A stretch of 64,000 nucleotides of DNA from Rhodothalassiaceae bacterium (GTDB taxonomy: Bacteria; Pseudomonadota; Alphaproteobacteria; Sphingomonadales; Rhodothalassiaceae). A program made the position numbers and the translations under genes. The stretch is from contig BPKC01000001.1 of the NCBI GenBank assembly GCA_026004935.1, forward strand, positions 2,119,381-2,183,380, written 5' to 3'. Numbering within the stretch: position 1 is the stretch's first letter; the number at the start of each line of letters is the position of its first letter. Shown piece by piece: positions 17,498 through 25,969 of this stretch. A model generated the notes under the pieces. It was not told the origin of the DNA. It searched no databases and saw only the letters and a list, made by a program, of their open reading frames with translations.

Positions 17498-17996
17498 GAT
17501 CCGTCCCGGCCGCCTGCTCGTGACAGGCATGGCAGCCGGCCGGATCGATGGCAAGGGGCGCACCCGCCGCATCGAAGGCGTAATAGCCCCAGCCGCCGGT
17601 CTCGCCATGAAGCGCCGCGTTCTTCACCATCATCCCGGTCAGCTTGCGCGCGCCCTCGGTGAGCACATGCTCGCCCTCATCGGCCTCCAGCAGGTCGAAG
17701 ATGATCACGGTGCCGTCCGGGAACGGCGCCGTCTTGCCCGCCTCGTAGGTCGCGCGGCCGACATCGTTCACATAGACGTGATGGATGCCGCCGAAGGTGC
17801 CCGAGAGCGGATGCCCCTCGAATATCACCATGGATTTGACGTGATTCCAGGAGCGGTAGTCTTCCGGCACCGAAACACCCTGCCCGCCGGCGACGCGTCC
17901 CGCCAGAACGGCGCCGGCGACCACCGCCGCAGCGCCCGCGATTCCCGCCGCACCCATGAGCCGCCTCCGGCCGCCGCCTGCCGCACGCTTCTTCAT
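17472..17996 (-). CDS. Cytochrome P460 family protein
   Basis: A periplasmic c-type heme protein. The N-terminus MKKRAAGGGRRRLMGAAGIA with a hydrophobic stretch to about residue 37 looks like a signal peptide or anchor. The heme-attachment motif CHACH is at residues 155-159, near the C-terminus as in P460 proteins. The core segments YRSWNHVKSMVIFEGHPL, GIHHVYVND and FPDGTVIIFDL are family-typical. Members oxidise hydroxylamine or detoxify NO. Together with the Cys-rich MarR gene overlapping its end this suggests a nitrosative-stress response; that is inference. Confidence 0.9.
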   Translation of the reverse strand: MKKRAAGGGRRRLMGAAGIAGAAAVVAGAVLAGRVAGGQGVSVPEDYRSWNHVKSMVIFEGHPLSGTFGGIHHVYVNDVGRATYEAGKTAPFPDGTVIIFDLLEADEGEHVLTEGARKLTGMMVKNAALHGETGGWGYYAFDAAGAPLAIDPAGCHACHEQAAGTDHVFSAWRK

Positions 17997-18062
17997 GATC
18001 GCCTCCTCCTCTCTCCCGCCCGGACCACGGCCGCCTCAGCGGCCGCCGCTCCGGATCATTGA

Positions 18063-18075
18063 TTCGGATTCCGAA
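18063..18075. promoter_or_regulatory. 13-bp palindrome upstream of the P460/MarR operon
   Basis: TTCGGA (18063-18068) and TCCGAA (18070-18075) are perfect arms around a single T, located 67 bp before the P460 start in the only AT-rich part of that gap. It is a likely operator for the MarR-family protein encoded in the same operon, which would give autoregulation. Confidence 0.5.
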
Positions 18076-18197
18076 GTATATCCGTGTTGCGCGGCATGTC
18101 AACGGGAATCGCCCACGCGGGCCTCACCGGGCCGCCCGGTGGGCGCGCGAGCCCTGACGCGTTTCCTCCTCGGGAATCCTGCGGATCGCCGATCGCC

Positions 18198-18716
18198 TCA
18201 GGCGCTGCCTTCGGTCTCCAGCATGGCGGCCTCCAGCGCCTCGAGCGGCGCGCGGCCGTCATCGGCGACGAAGGAGAAGAAGGGATGGAAGCGCTCGACC
18301 TCCTCGAACGCGTTCTGGAGCAGGAGCGCCAGATGTTCGCCGCCGATCCCGTCCGCCGATTCCAGCGCCACCGCATGGCGGAAGATGAGGGCCGCCTCGT
18401 CGCTCCAGCACTCGAAATGGCCGAGCCACAGCCGCTCGTTGGCGAGCGCCAGCGCCTCGTAGATCGCCGGCAGGCGCTCGCGCGCGAGCCCCGTGTAGAA
18501 CAGACAGACGAGCTGCAGCACCCGCTCCTCCGGCCGCCACACGGCCTTCAGCTCCAGCTCGCCGTAGGCGCCGGGCACGCGCAGCGTCAGCTCGTCGTCG
18601 CCCGTCTGGGACGACGACCAGTCGTTGGCGAGCGCCAGCTCCTCGATCAGCTCCAGCGGATCGCCGCTCGTGCCCTCGATGTCCGCCGTCAGCAGTACCG
18701 TCATGTCCACCCGCAT
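18198..18716 (-). CDS. YbjN domain-containing protein
   Basis: About 172 residues of the alphaproteobacterial YbjN family: DPLELIEELALANDW, VPGAYGELELKAVWRPEERV, LALANERLWLGHFECWSDEA and EEVERFHPFFSFV occur in order. The fold resembles type III secretion chaperones. E. coli YbjN suppresses temperature-sensitive phenotypes, but the biochemical role is unknown. Two close starts, at 18716 (MRVDMTVLL) and 18704 (MTVLL), fit equally well. The 232 bases upstream of it contain nothing else I can name. Confidence 0.88.
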   Translation of the reverse strand: MRVDMTVLLTADIEGTSGDPLELIEELALANDWSSSQTGDDELTLRVPGAYGELELKAVWRPEERVLQLVCLFYTGLARERLPAIYEALALANERLWLGHFECWSDEAALIFRHAVALESADGIGGEHLALLLQNAFEEVERFHPFFSFVADDGRAPLEALEAAMLETEGSA

Positions 18717-18948
18717 CCGGTTGTCGTCGGTGCGCCGCCCGCCCGCCTCGCGCCGGCGCAGATACGGCGCCTTGCGCTTAGCCGATCGCAGCCGGCCCGT
18801 CGACTCGAATCTTGGCGGCGCCGGCCTTCGACGCACGCCGCGGGCCGCCGGCGGCCGACGCCCCGCGCAGGAGCGAGGCTGCCAAGGCCGCGGTACGAAA
18901 TCAAGCGGCATCGTGATCGAAGAACACAGGATCTGGGGCGCGCCCGCC

Positions 18949-20370
18949 TCAACTGCCGCCGGACGCGCGGCGGCCGGCCCCCTGCTCCTCCCAGGCCTGG
19001 AGCTTGCGGTAGAGGGTCGAGGGCGACACCTCGAGCAGGGCGGCCGCCCTGGGCACGCTGCCGTCGCAGGCGGCCAGCGCCATCTCGATCGCCTCCCGCT
19101 CCACCTGCCACAGCGGCTTGACCGCGCGCTCGGCGTCGCCATGTGCGGCCCCGCCCTCCCGGGCGCCGGCGGCGCGCGCGCGCACCGCCGGGCCCGCGGC
19201 GTGCCGCAGGCTGGCCGGCAGCATGTCCGGGGTGACCTCCTCGCCGGCGTGGAGCACCACGATCTGCTGGATCACGTTCTGGAGCTGGCGGACGTTTCCC
19301 GGCCAGTGGTAGCCGCGCAGGATCGCCCGGGCGTCGGGGGCGAAGTCCCGGAAGGCCTTGCCCTCCTCGCCGGCGAAGCGCGCAAGGAAGTGGCGCGCAA
19401 GCAACAGGATGTCATCGCCCCGCTCGCGCAGCGGCGGCATCTCGATCGGGATCACGTGCAGACGGTAGTAGAGATCCTCCCTCAGCCGCCCCTCCTCCAC
19501 CTCCTTCAGGGGATCGCGGTTGGTGGCCGCGACGAAGCGGACATCGACGCGCACCGGCTCGTCGCTGCCCACCGGCTGGACGACTCCCGTCTGGATGAAG
19601 CGCAGCAGCTTGCTCTGAAGCCTCGGATCCAGCTCGCACAGCTCGTCGAGGAAGAGCGTGCCGCCGTCGGCCTTGAGCGCGGCGCCCTCGCGGTGCTCGT
19701 GAGCGCCGGTGAACGCGCCCTTGCGGTGGCCGAACAGCTCGCTTTCCAGCAGATCCTTCGGAATCGCGGCGCAGTTCAGGGCGACGAAGGGCCGGTCGGC
19801 GCGCGGCGAGAGCCGATGGATCGCCTCGGCCGCGAGCTCCTTGCCTGTTCCCGATTCGCCGGTGATGAAGACGCTCGCCTTCGAGCGGGCGGCGCTCTCG
19901 ATGATGCGGTAGACCGCCTGCATCGGAAGCGACCGGCCGACGAGGCCGCAGAATCCCTCCTCGCGAAACCCCGACTCGTAGGAGCGCAGCTTGCGTTCGA
20001 GGTCCGATTTCTCGAGCGCGTTGCGCACGGTGGTGACGAGCCGCGTGTCGTCGAAGGGCTTGACGAGAAAATCCACGGCCCCCCGGCGCATCGCTTCCAC
20101 CGCCAGCTGCACCGAGCCGTGGGCCGTCATGACGACCACGGGCACGCCGCGCCGGGCGCGGGCAAGCTCGTCGAGCAGCGCCAGCCCCTCGCCGTCCGGC
20201 AGCTTCACGTCCAGCAGGACGAGCGCCGGCTCCGCGCGCGCGAGCAGGCGCCGCGCCTCGGCCAGCGTTTCCGCCGTCTCGATCGGCAGATCGAGGGCCG
20301 CGAGCGCCCCGCGGCAGGCCTCGGCCACCGTCTTGCTGTCCTCGACCACCAGGATGGGCGCCCTGCCCAT
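18949..20370 (-). CDS. Sigma-54-dependent response regulator, NtrC/LuxO type
   Basis: A 473-residue transcriptional activator. The receiver (1-120) has the phospho-acceptor Asp54 (VLLDVKLPDGEG), the MTAHGS Thr and the Lys of FLVKPFDD. The AAA+ domain has Walker A GESGTGKE at 171-178, the sigma-54 contact loop GAFTGA at 218-223, and Walker B GGTLFLDELCELD. The C-terminal Fis-type HTH is CDGSVPRAAALLEVSPSTLY. It would remodel sigma-54 RNA polymerase after phosphorylation. No histidine kinase is adjacent; the single CDS is followed by YbjN. Its targets are unknown. Confidence 0.95.
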   Translation of the reverse strand: MGRAPILVVEDSKTVAEACRGALAALDLPIETAETLAEARRLLARAEPALVLLDVKLPDGEGLALLDELARARRGVPVVVMTAHGSVQLAVEAMRRGAVDFLVKPFDDTRLVTTVRNALEKSDLERKLRSYESGFREEGFCGLVGRSLPMQAVYRIIESAARSKASVFITGESGTGKELAAEAIHRLSPRADRPFVALNCAAIPKDLLESELFGHRKGAFTGAHEHREGAALKADGGTLFLDELCELDPRLQSKLLRFIQTGVVQPVGSDEPVRVDVRFVAATNRDPLKEVEEGRLREDLYYRLHVIPIEMPPLRERGDDILLLARHFLARFAGEEGKAFRDFAPDARAILRGYHWPGNVRQLQNVIQQIVVLHAGEEVTPDMLPASLRHAAGPAVRARAAGAREGGAAHGDAERAVKPLWQVEREAIEMALAACDGSVPRAAALLEVSPSTLYRKLQAWEEQGAGRRASGGS

Positions 20371-20469
20371 GACGCGTCCCCCGCCTTGCTCATCGCATCC
20401 CGCGATTCATCCTTCTCATCGAAAGTTAATACATGATTAAGAATTGTGCCAGCTTTGCCTTGTTCTCTT

Positions 20470-21110
20470 TTGCGGTCATCGGTCATCAGTCGTCAGTCGT
20501 CAGGACCGCAAGGCGCGCCGGCGCCTGAAGAAGAAGAGCGTCTACCTGCCGTGCCGATCGGCCTGCGCGGATCGCGGGTGCGCACCGGCGGGTGACGCAA
20601 AAAGGCGCCGGCGGGTGACGCTCTCTTTTCTCGTCATTCGCCGCGCAAGCGGCGAATCCAGCCGCCGCCGGGGATGATCCCGGCATATGCGGCTGTCCCC
20701 GCCTTTCGCTGGACCCGCCGGTCAAGCCGGCGGGTGACGAGGTAAGGTGCGCACCCGCGGGTGACGCGCCCCTCCCGCGTCGTTCGCCGGCTTGACCGGC
20801 GAACCCTGCCGGTCGTCGGTGATCAGTCATCAGTCATCAGAAACGGGAGACAGGCCGGCGCGCACCCCCGCCCGCGTCGTTCGCCGGCTTGACCGGCGAA
20901 CCCATGAGGCGCTGAACGCATCCCCCACTCCGGGGGTTGGCCCCGCCTGCCGGCTGGACCCGCCGGTCAAGCCGGCGGGTGACGAGGGAAAGGGAACGGA
21001 CCCGCCGGTCAAGCCGGCGGGTGACGAAGAAAGGGTGACGGCGGGTGACGCAAAGAAGAACAGACGCCCGGTGCCACAAAAGGGAGGGGCGGCGGATGAC
21101 GCGAAATGAG
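20470..21110. repeat. Hairpin repeat array with heptamers
   Basis: This non-coding stretch between the NtrC-type regulator and the TauE gene holds at least six hairpins of the window-wide family: ATTCGCCGC/GCGGCGAAT with a GCAA loop near 20636, CCCGCCGG/CCGGCGGG near 20717, 20957 and 21000, and TTCGCCGG/CCGGCGAA near 20784 and 20879. Heptamer runs (CAGTCAT) occur at about 20475 and 20812. Predicted reading frames are repeat translations only. Confidence 0.82.
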
Positions 21111-21155
21111 GAACCGCCGGCGGGCGAGAAGGACGGAATGGCGGCAGGCTGTGGG

Positions 21156-21965
21156 TCAGGCGAAGGCGATGCGGGCGGCGGCAAGCAGCAGAAAGATGCC
21201 GAAGACCGCCGAGAGCGCCCGGTGCGGCAGGGCATGGGCGGCCCGCGCGCCCCAGGGCGCGGCCAGCATTGCCGCCGGGGCGAGCGCGGCGGCCGCCGGC
21301 AGATGGACGAAACCGAGATAACCGGCCGCCGGCGCAAGCTCGGCGTGGCCCCAGCCGCCGGCGACATAGCTTGCCACCCCCGCCATCGCGAGGGCGGCGC
21401 CGATGGCGGCGGCGGTTCCCACCGCGCGCCGTATGGGCATGCCGAACAGCGTCATGTAGGGCACGGAAAAGGTCGCCCCGCCGATGCCCATCATCGCCGA
21501 GACGAAGGCGATGAGAAAGGGGGCGGCGGCGGTCCAGATCCCGCGCGGGATGCGCGCACCGAGGCGCAGGTCGTCGAGCGGCAGCAGCATCTTGACGCCC
21601 AGCAGTGCCGCAACCGCACCGAAGACGTCGGCCAGCGTCTCGCTGGCAAGCGACCGCGCGACCAGGGCCCCGGCGACCGCGCCCGGCAGGACCCAGGGGA
21701 TCCAGCGGGCGAGCAGCGCCGTGTCGGCCGAGCCGCGGCGCCAGTGGGAGCGCGCGGAGACCAGCCCGGTCGGGACGATGACGGCCAGCGATGTCGCCAC
21801 CGTCACATGCATGTGCCAGGACTCCGGCACGCCGAGGCGTCCGAGCACGAGAAAGAGCACGGGCGTCATCACGATGCCGCCGCCGATGCCGAGCAGCCCG
21901 GCCAGGAAACCGGCGAGCGCGCCGGCGACCAGCAGCAGCGCCAGATGGGCAAGCAGATCTTCCAT
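21156..21965 (-). CDS. TauE/SafE family sulfite or organosulfur exporter
   Basis: A 269-residue membrane protein of the TSUP family (DUF81). It has two repeated halves, each with the Gly-rich helix typical of the family: LAGFLAGLLGIGGGIVMTPV near residue 25 and VSAMMGIGGATFSVPYMTLF near 155. Seven or eight membrane helices are predicted by eye. Family members export sulfite, sulfoacetate or related anions; the actual substrate here is not shown. It is monocistronic. Confidence 0.92.
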   Translation of the reverse strand: MEDLLAHLALLLVAGALAGFLAGLLGIGGGIVMTPVLFLVLGRLGVPESWHMHVTVATSLAVIVPTGLVSARSHWRRGSADTALLARWIPWVLPGAVAGALVARSLASETLADVFGAVAALLGVKMLLPLDDLRLGARIPRGIWTAAAPFLIAFVSAMMGIGGATFSVPYMTLFGMPIRRAVGTAAAIGAALAMAGVASYVAGGWGHAELAPAAGYLGFVHLPAAAALAPAAMLAAPWGARAAHALPHRALSAVFGIFLLLAAARIAFA

Positions 21966-22027
21966 TCCCGGATCCCGGCCGAGCCGCGGGTCACGCCCGC
22001 CCGCCTAGCAGAGGCCGCGCGCCTTCG

Positions 22028-22522
22028 CTAGTCCGTCACGAGCAGCGTGCTGAAGAGCAGCCGGCGGGTGGCGGTCCGCGCGCCCGGGTCGCCATCGCGC
22101 AAAAGAAGACCGTGGAACCGCGTCGCGACCACCGCACCAGCGGCAAGCTCCGGAGCGAAGTCGTCGAGCGCCAGCGCGAGCTGCCAGGCGAGCCGCTCCG
22201 CCGCCGGGTCCCGGCCGCCGACATCGATCACCCATTCCACGGCGAGCGCGGCCACGCCGCCCTGACACAGCCGATCCGTGCGCATGATGCGCAGGTGCGC
22301 CCGCGGCTGCGACTCTGCGGCCGCTGTTGCGGAGCTGCCGCGGCGTCGCGGAAGAGGAACCGTCCGCCTGCTTTCCGCACCCCCCGGTGGCGGGCCGCCG
22401 GCTGCGCATTCAGGGACGGGAACGGGGTCGGCACGCCGGCCGGGATCGCACAGCCGCGCCAGCTCATATCCGAGCGCGGCCTCCCATGCGCTCAGCAGCC
22501 CCCGCACCTCGGCTTCCGTCAT
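22028..22522 (-). CDS. Hypothetical protein, function not recognised
   Basis: A frame of about 164 residues from MTEAEVRGLLSAWEAALGYE (ATG at 22522; an alternative start lies at 22576). Its composition follows host codon bias. It has a Pro/Arg/Ala-rich middle (residues about 35-75) and a more structured end (VAALAVEWVIDVGGRDPAAE, WQLALALDDFAPELAAGAV). No domain is recognised; the layout is loosely like a small phage tail protein, but I cannot support that. It lies 62 bases from the TauE start on the same strand. Confidence 0.5.
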   Translation of the reverse strand: MTEAEVRGLLSAWEAALGYELARLCDPGRRADPVPVPECAAGGPPPGGAESRRTVPLPRRRGSSATAAAESQPRAHLRIMRTDRLCQGGVAALAVEWVIDVGGRDPAAERLAWQLALALDDFAPELAAGAVVATRFHGLLLRDGDPGARTATRRLLFSTLLVTD

Positions 22523-22890
22523 CTCGAACCCTCCCATCGCAGCGAAGTCCCCCTCGCCTTCGCCTGCCCTCACCACTCCGGCACACCGGACTGCAAGCCC
22601 GGCGCGATCCGACCCACCCGGATGCGATTCAAGCGCGCATACATATCGTTTTTGTCAAATTGTCGCAATCAAATTTACCAGATTGGCACATTCTGCCTCT
22701 CTGCCGGACGCGACCCCGGCCGCGGCTTCTGCCCGGTTCGTCCGTCTTTCAACGCGAAACACCCTTGCCTCGGGTGCGTTTGGCCGCCCTTATACTACTG
22801 CCGGTTGGCTCAGACATATATCGGATTATTCCTATTCGCAAGCGGTTTTTTCCTATTGTCCGAATCGCTTGAAAACCATAGGCTTTTGCC
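22523..22890. promoter_or_regulatory. AT-rich divergent control region of the S24-like regulator
   Basis: A 368-base gap, markedly AT-rich from about 22620. It contains the element TACCAGATTGGCACATT (22676-22692), which recurs at 56300 and 58077, and a hairpin around CACCC/GGGTG near 22763. Close to the gene two TTCCTATT direct repeats lie within 25 bp, the second near 22850. No -35/-10 pair stands out clearly. It probably holds operators for the regulator encoded next to it. Confidence 0.45.
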
Positions 22891-23631
22891 ATGAAACGCA
22901 TGGAAGACACGCAAGCCGAGGCCGCCTTCCGCAGGCGGCTGCGGGCGGCGATCGCGGCCCGGCACGACGTCAGCGCGGCCGCGCTCTCGCGCCGGCTCGG
23001 GCGCAATCACGCCTATCTGCACCAGTATCTGACCCGCGGCAGCCCGCGCCGCCTGCCGCTCGAGGACAAGCTGGCGATCGCGGAGCTTCTGGGAATCGCA
23101 CCGGCCGAGCTGGGCATTCCCGGTCCCGCGCCGGCCTCGGCGCAAGCGGATCCGCATCGTCTCGACGAGCTTCCCGTCTTCCGGCCGGGTGACGCGGACC
23201 GGCTGCGCAGCTGGCTCGCACAGCGGGACGGCTCCGGGCGGCGGGAGCGTCCGCAGGCCCCGCCGGATCCGGCACCGGCGCAATGCCCGCGTCTCGGCGT
23301 CTTCCTGCGCGAGGCGCTGCCGCGCAGGGCCTTCGTTCTCGTGCACGGGGACGACGCGCTCGCCCCGGCCGTGCGCCCGGGCGACCTGTTGATCGTGGAT
23401 GCGCATGTGCGCGAGCCGATGGACGATGCGATCCACGTGATCGATCTCGGGCCCGCCGGCATCGCCGTGCGCCGCATCTTCCGGCGCGGGGGCGATCTCG
23501 TTCTGCTGGCGGCGGACAATGTGCCGCCGGCCGCCCTCGCCGCCCTGCCGCGCGGGCGGGTCGCCGTCCTCGGCCGGGTCGTCGCCGTCGTGCGGGCGCT
23601 TGCGGGCGGCTGGCCTGCCGGCGGAGCTTGA
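22891..23631 (+). CDS. HTH/S24-like transcriptional regulator lacking the catalytic serine
   Basis: A 246-residue protein with an N-terminal HTH (AALSRRLGRNHAYLHQYLTR, residues 30-49) of the form common to alphaproteobacterial phage-type repressors, and a C-terminal LexA/CI-like domain. At residues 151-170 (VHGDDALAPAVRPGDLLIVD) the family motif normally reads GDSM; here the nucleophilic Ser is Asp. The Lys expected downstream is in an Arg-rich segment (VRRIFRRG). Self-cleavage is therefore unlikely. The start may be 22891 or 22900. The upstream region is AT-rich and probably carries its own operators. Confidence 0.8.
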   Translation: MKRMEDTQAEAAFRRRLRAAIAARHDVSAAALSRRLGRNHAYLHQYLTRGSPRRLPLEDKLAIAELLGIAPAELGIPGPAPASAQADPHRLDELPVFRPGDADRLRSWLAQRDGSGRRERPQAPPDPAPAQCPRLGVFLREALPRRAFVLVHGDDALAPAVRPGDLLIVDAHVREPMDDAIHVIDLGPAGIAVRRIFRRGGDLVLLAADNVPPAALAALPRGRVAVLGRVVAVVRALAGGWPAGGA

Positions 23632-23635
23632 GGGT

Positions 23636-23728
23636 TCAGAACAGGCCGAAGATGATGTTCGCAACCACGAGGAAGAAGCCGATGAACAGGATGCTGAAGA
23701 AGATCGCGCGCTGAAGGTCGCCCTTCAT
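23636..23728 (-). CDS. Small single-span membrane protein (30 residues), translationally coupled
   Basis: A very short ORF that starts MKGDLQRAIFFSILFIGFFL and ends with a hydrophobic stretch and GLF: a charged N-terminus followed by one complete membrane helix. Its ATG overlaps the stop of the GlpQ-type gene as ATGA, and GGGGG lies seven bases upstream, so it would be translated by coupling from the same mRNA. Size, helix and coupling all favour a real small membrane protein. Function is unknown; it could modulate the envelope or the lipoprotein's partner. Confidence 0.65.
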   Translation of the reverse strand: MKGDLQRAIFFSILFIGFFLVVANIIFGLF

Positions 23729-24813
23729 GACATCCCCCTTTCCTCGCCTGCCGTCGCCGCACGCGCAACGTCCCGGATCACCGCGACGGCCGTATCCGGA
23801 AAATCCGTGAACACCGCATCCACACCGAGCGCAAAGACCGCGCGGTATAAGGCCCGCGCATCCGTCACCCCGGGCGGCAGCCGGTCGTCGCGCAGCGTCC
23901 AGGGATGCACCGCCAGCCCCAGCTCATGGGCCCGCGCGACATAACCCGTGTCCGCGCCCTCGGGCGTGAGCAGCAGGGCGAGCGACGGCCCCGCGACCTG
24001 CGCATGGCGCGCGGCCTCCTCCAGCGGCACGGAGGGCACGAGCCGGCCGTCCGGGCCCGGCCCGGCATCGACGAGCTGGACGAGAGGCGCCGCGATCGCC
24101 TCGCCCATCGCGCGCACCGTCTCCGGCTCGAAGGCCTGCAGGAACAGCCGCGCCGGATCGGTGAACCCCGCCCGCCGCAGTTCCTCGGCAAGCGCCGGCA
24201 CGGGATCCAGTCCCTCTTCCAGAAAGAACGGCCGCTGCTTGATCTCCGGATAGATGCCCACACGCCGGCCCGCGGCCTCCGCCTCGCGCACGAGCGCCAG
24301 GATTTCGTCGAGCCGCGGGATCCGCTCCTTCCCGTCGAAGGCGTGGTCGCGCCCGGGGAAGGGCTGGCGGGTCCTGAGCGTGGAAAGCTCCGCCCAGGTG
24401 AAGTCGCTCACGAACCAGTCCTCGCGATCGCCCACGCGCCTGCGGCGGTCGGCGAACTCGGGGCGCTCCGCCACATCCGTGGTGCCGGACAGATGGATGT
24501 CGTGGCGGGCCACCAGCACGCCGTCGCGCGTCATCACGAGATCCGGCTCGATGAAGTCCGCCCCCATCCCGATGGCGAGCCGATAGGAGGCGAGCGTGTG
24601 TTCCGGCCGCCAGCCGCTCGCACCGCGGTGGGCGATGACGAGCGGCCGGGCGCCGGTCAGCGTCGGATACGGCCAGCCTGCGCCCATCACACCCGGTCCC
24701 CGTCCCCGCCGGCCACCGGCGCAGCCGGCAAGAAGGGCGGCCGCCGCCGCCGTTGCGATCGTGCCCAGCGCTCTCCGGCGCGATACGGCCGCCGGCCCGT
24801 CCTCGGCCCGCAT
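23725..24813 (-). CDS. glpQ: Glycerophosphodiester phosphodiesterase, exported lipoprotein
   Basis: Hydrolyses glycerophosphodiesters to glycerol-3-phosphate and an alcohol outside the cytoplasm. From the ATG at 24813 there is a signal with adjacent arginines (SRRRALGTIA), a hydrophobic stretch and a lipobox LLAGC. The GDPD TIM barrel follows with VIAHRGASGWRPEHTLASY, FIEPDLVMTRDGVLVARHD, YPEIKQRPFF and the late segment AVFALGVDAVFTDFPD. At 362 residues it matches periplasmic GlpQ. The twin arginines suggest Tat export, but this is not proven. It diverges from the radical SAM gene 198 bases away and is coupled to the 30-residue protein downstream. Confidence 0.9.
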   Translation of the reverse strand: MRAEDGPAAVSRRRALGTIATAAAAALLAGCAGGRRGRGPGVMGAGWPYPTLTGARPLVIAHRGASGWRPEHTLASYRLAIGMGADFIEPDLVMTRDGVLVARHDIHLSGTTDVAERPEFADRRRRVGDREDWFVSDFTWAELSTLRTRQPFPGRDHAFDGKERIPRLDEILALVREAEAAGRRVGIYPEIKQRPFFLEEGLDPVPALAEELRRAGFTDPARLFLQAFEPETVRAMGEAIAAPLVQLVDAGPGPDGRLVPSVPLEEAARHAQVAGPSLALLLTPEGADTGYVARAHELGLAVHPWTLRDDRLPPGVTDARALYRAVFALGVDAVFTDFPDTAVAVIRDVARAATAGEERGMS

Positions 24814-25011
24814 TCCCGCTCCCGCATGACGGTGCCGCTCCACGGCATCTTGAGGCGCGCGCCCCTTCGCGCCACAATAGCGCCCGGGTCGGACGGCAAG
24901 CAAGGGGCGGCCACGGGAGGGCGACGACGAGCGCCCCGGCCATCCCGTGCGGATCGCCCTCGACGAGGCGGCCGGCATCGGCGGATGCCGGCGAGGAGGT
25001 GACGGACCGGC

Positions 25012-25956
25012 ATGGCCCATGATCGCGCAAGCGAGGCGCTTCGTGCGCCCTTCACCGACCCCGATGTCACGGCGGACGGCAGCCCGCGGGCGCGGGTGCG
25101 GATGACGGCGCTGCGCACCCTGTGGTTGAACACGGGCACCCTGTGCAACATCGCCTGCGCCCACTGCTACATCGAATCCTCACCGCGCAACGACCGCCTC
25201 GCATATCTGACGGCGGACGAGGTGGCGGCCTATCTCGACGAGCTGGATGTGCTCGGCATCGGCCCCATAGAGGTGGGGCTGACCGGCGGCGAGCCCTTCA
25301 TGAACCCGGACATCATCCGCATCATGCGCGACGTCCTGGTCCGCGGGCACCGCCTGCTCGTGCTCACCAATGCCATGAAGCCCATGTGGCACAAGCGCGC
25401 CGCGCTCTTCGATCTCAACCAGCGCTTCGGGGACAGGCTGATGATCCGGGTCTCCGTCGATCACTACGACCCGGCCCGGCACGAGGAGGAGCGCGGTCCG
25501 CGCAGCTTCGCGCCGATGCTCGACGGCCTGCGCTGGCTGTCGGAGAACGGCTTCGCCGTCGCGGTCGCGGGCCGCCTGCGCTGGGGCGAGGAGGAAGCCG
25601 CGATGCGCGCCGGATTCGCGGCGCTGTTCGCGCGCGAGGGGATCCGGATCGACGCCCATGATCCGCAGCGGCTCGTGCTGTTTCCGGAGATGGACCCGGC
25701 GCGCGCGGTGCCCGAGATCACGACCGCCTGCTGGGACATCCTCGGCGTCCGTCCCGAGGACATGATGTGCGCGACGAGCCGGATGGTGGTCAAACCCAAG
25801 GGTTCCCGGCCGCGGGTGCAGGCCTGCACGCTGCTCGCCTACGACCCGCGGTTTGCGACCGGCGAGACCCTCGCCGAGGCCGTCAAGGCGGAGGTTCCCC
25901 TGAACCACCCCCACTGCGCCCAGTTCTGCGTCCTCGGCGGCGGCAGCTGTTCGTGA
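25012..25956 (+). CDS. Radical SAM domain protein with a C-terminal cysteine cluster
   Basis: A 314-residue cytoplasmic enzyme. The SAM-binding [4Fe-4S] motif CNIACAHC places Cys45, Cys49 and Cys52 after strand TLWLNTGTL. The SAM contact motif GLTGGEPFMNPD follows. Further cysteines (TACWD, MMCATSR, QACTLL) and the final CAQFCVLGGGSC suggest additional Fe-S ligands of SPASM type, although the domain is short. Such proteins modify peptides or small molecules; no substrate peptide is evident beside it. It sits alone, with a repeat array downstream. Confidence 0.88.
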   Translation: MAHDRASEALRAPFTDPDVTADGSPRARVRMTALRTLWLNTGTLCNIACAHCYIESSPRNDRLAYLTADEVAAYLDELDVLGIGPIEVGLTGGEPFMNPDIIRIMRDVLVRGHRLLVLTNAMKPMWHKRAALFDLNQRFGDRLMIRVSVDHYDPARHEEERGPRSFAPMLDGLRWLSENGFAVAVAGRLRWGEEEAAMRAGFAALFAREGIRIDAHDPQRLVLFPEMDPARAVPEITTACWDILGVRPEDMMCATSRMVVKPKGSRPRVQACTLLAYDPRFATGETLAEAVKAEVPLNHPHCAQFCVLGGGSCS

Positions 25957-25969
25957 CCGGCCTACGGGC

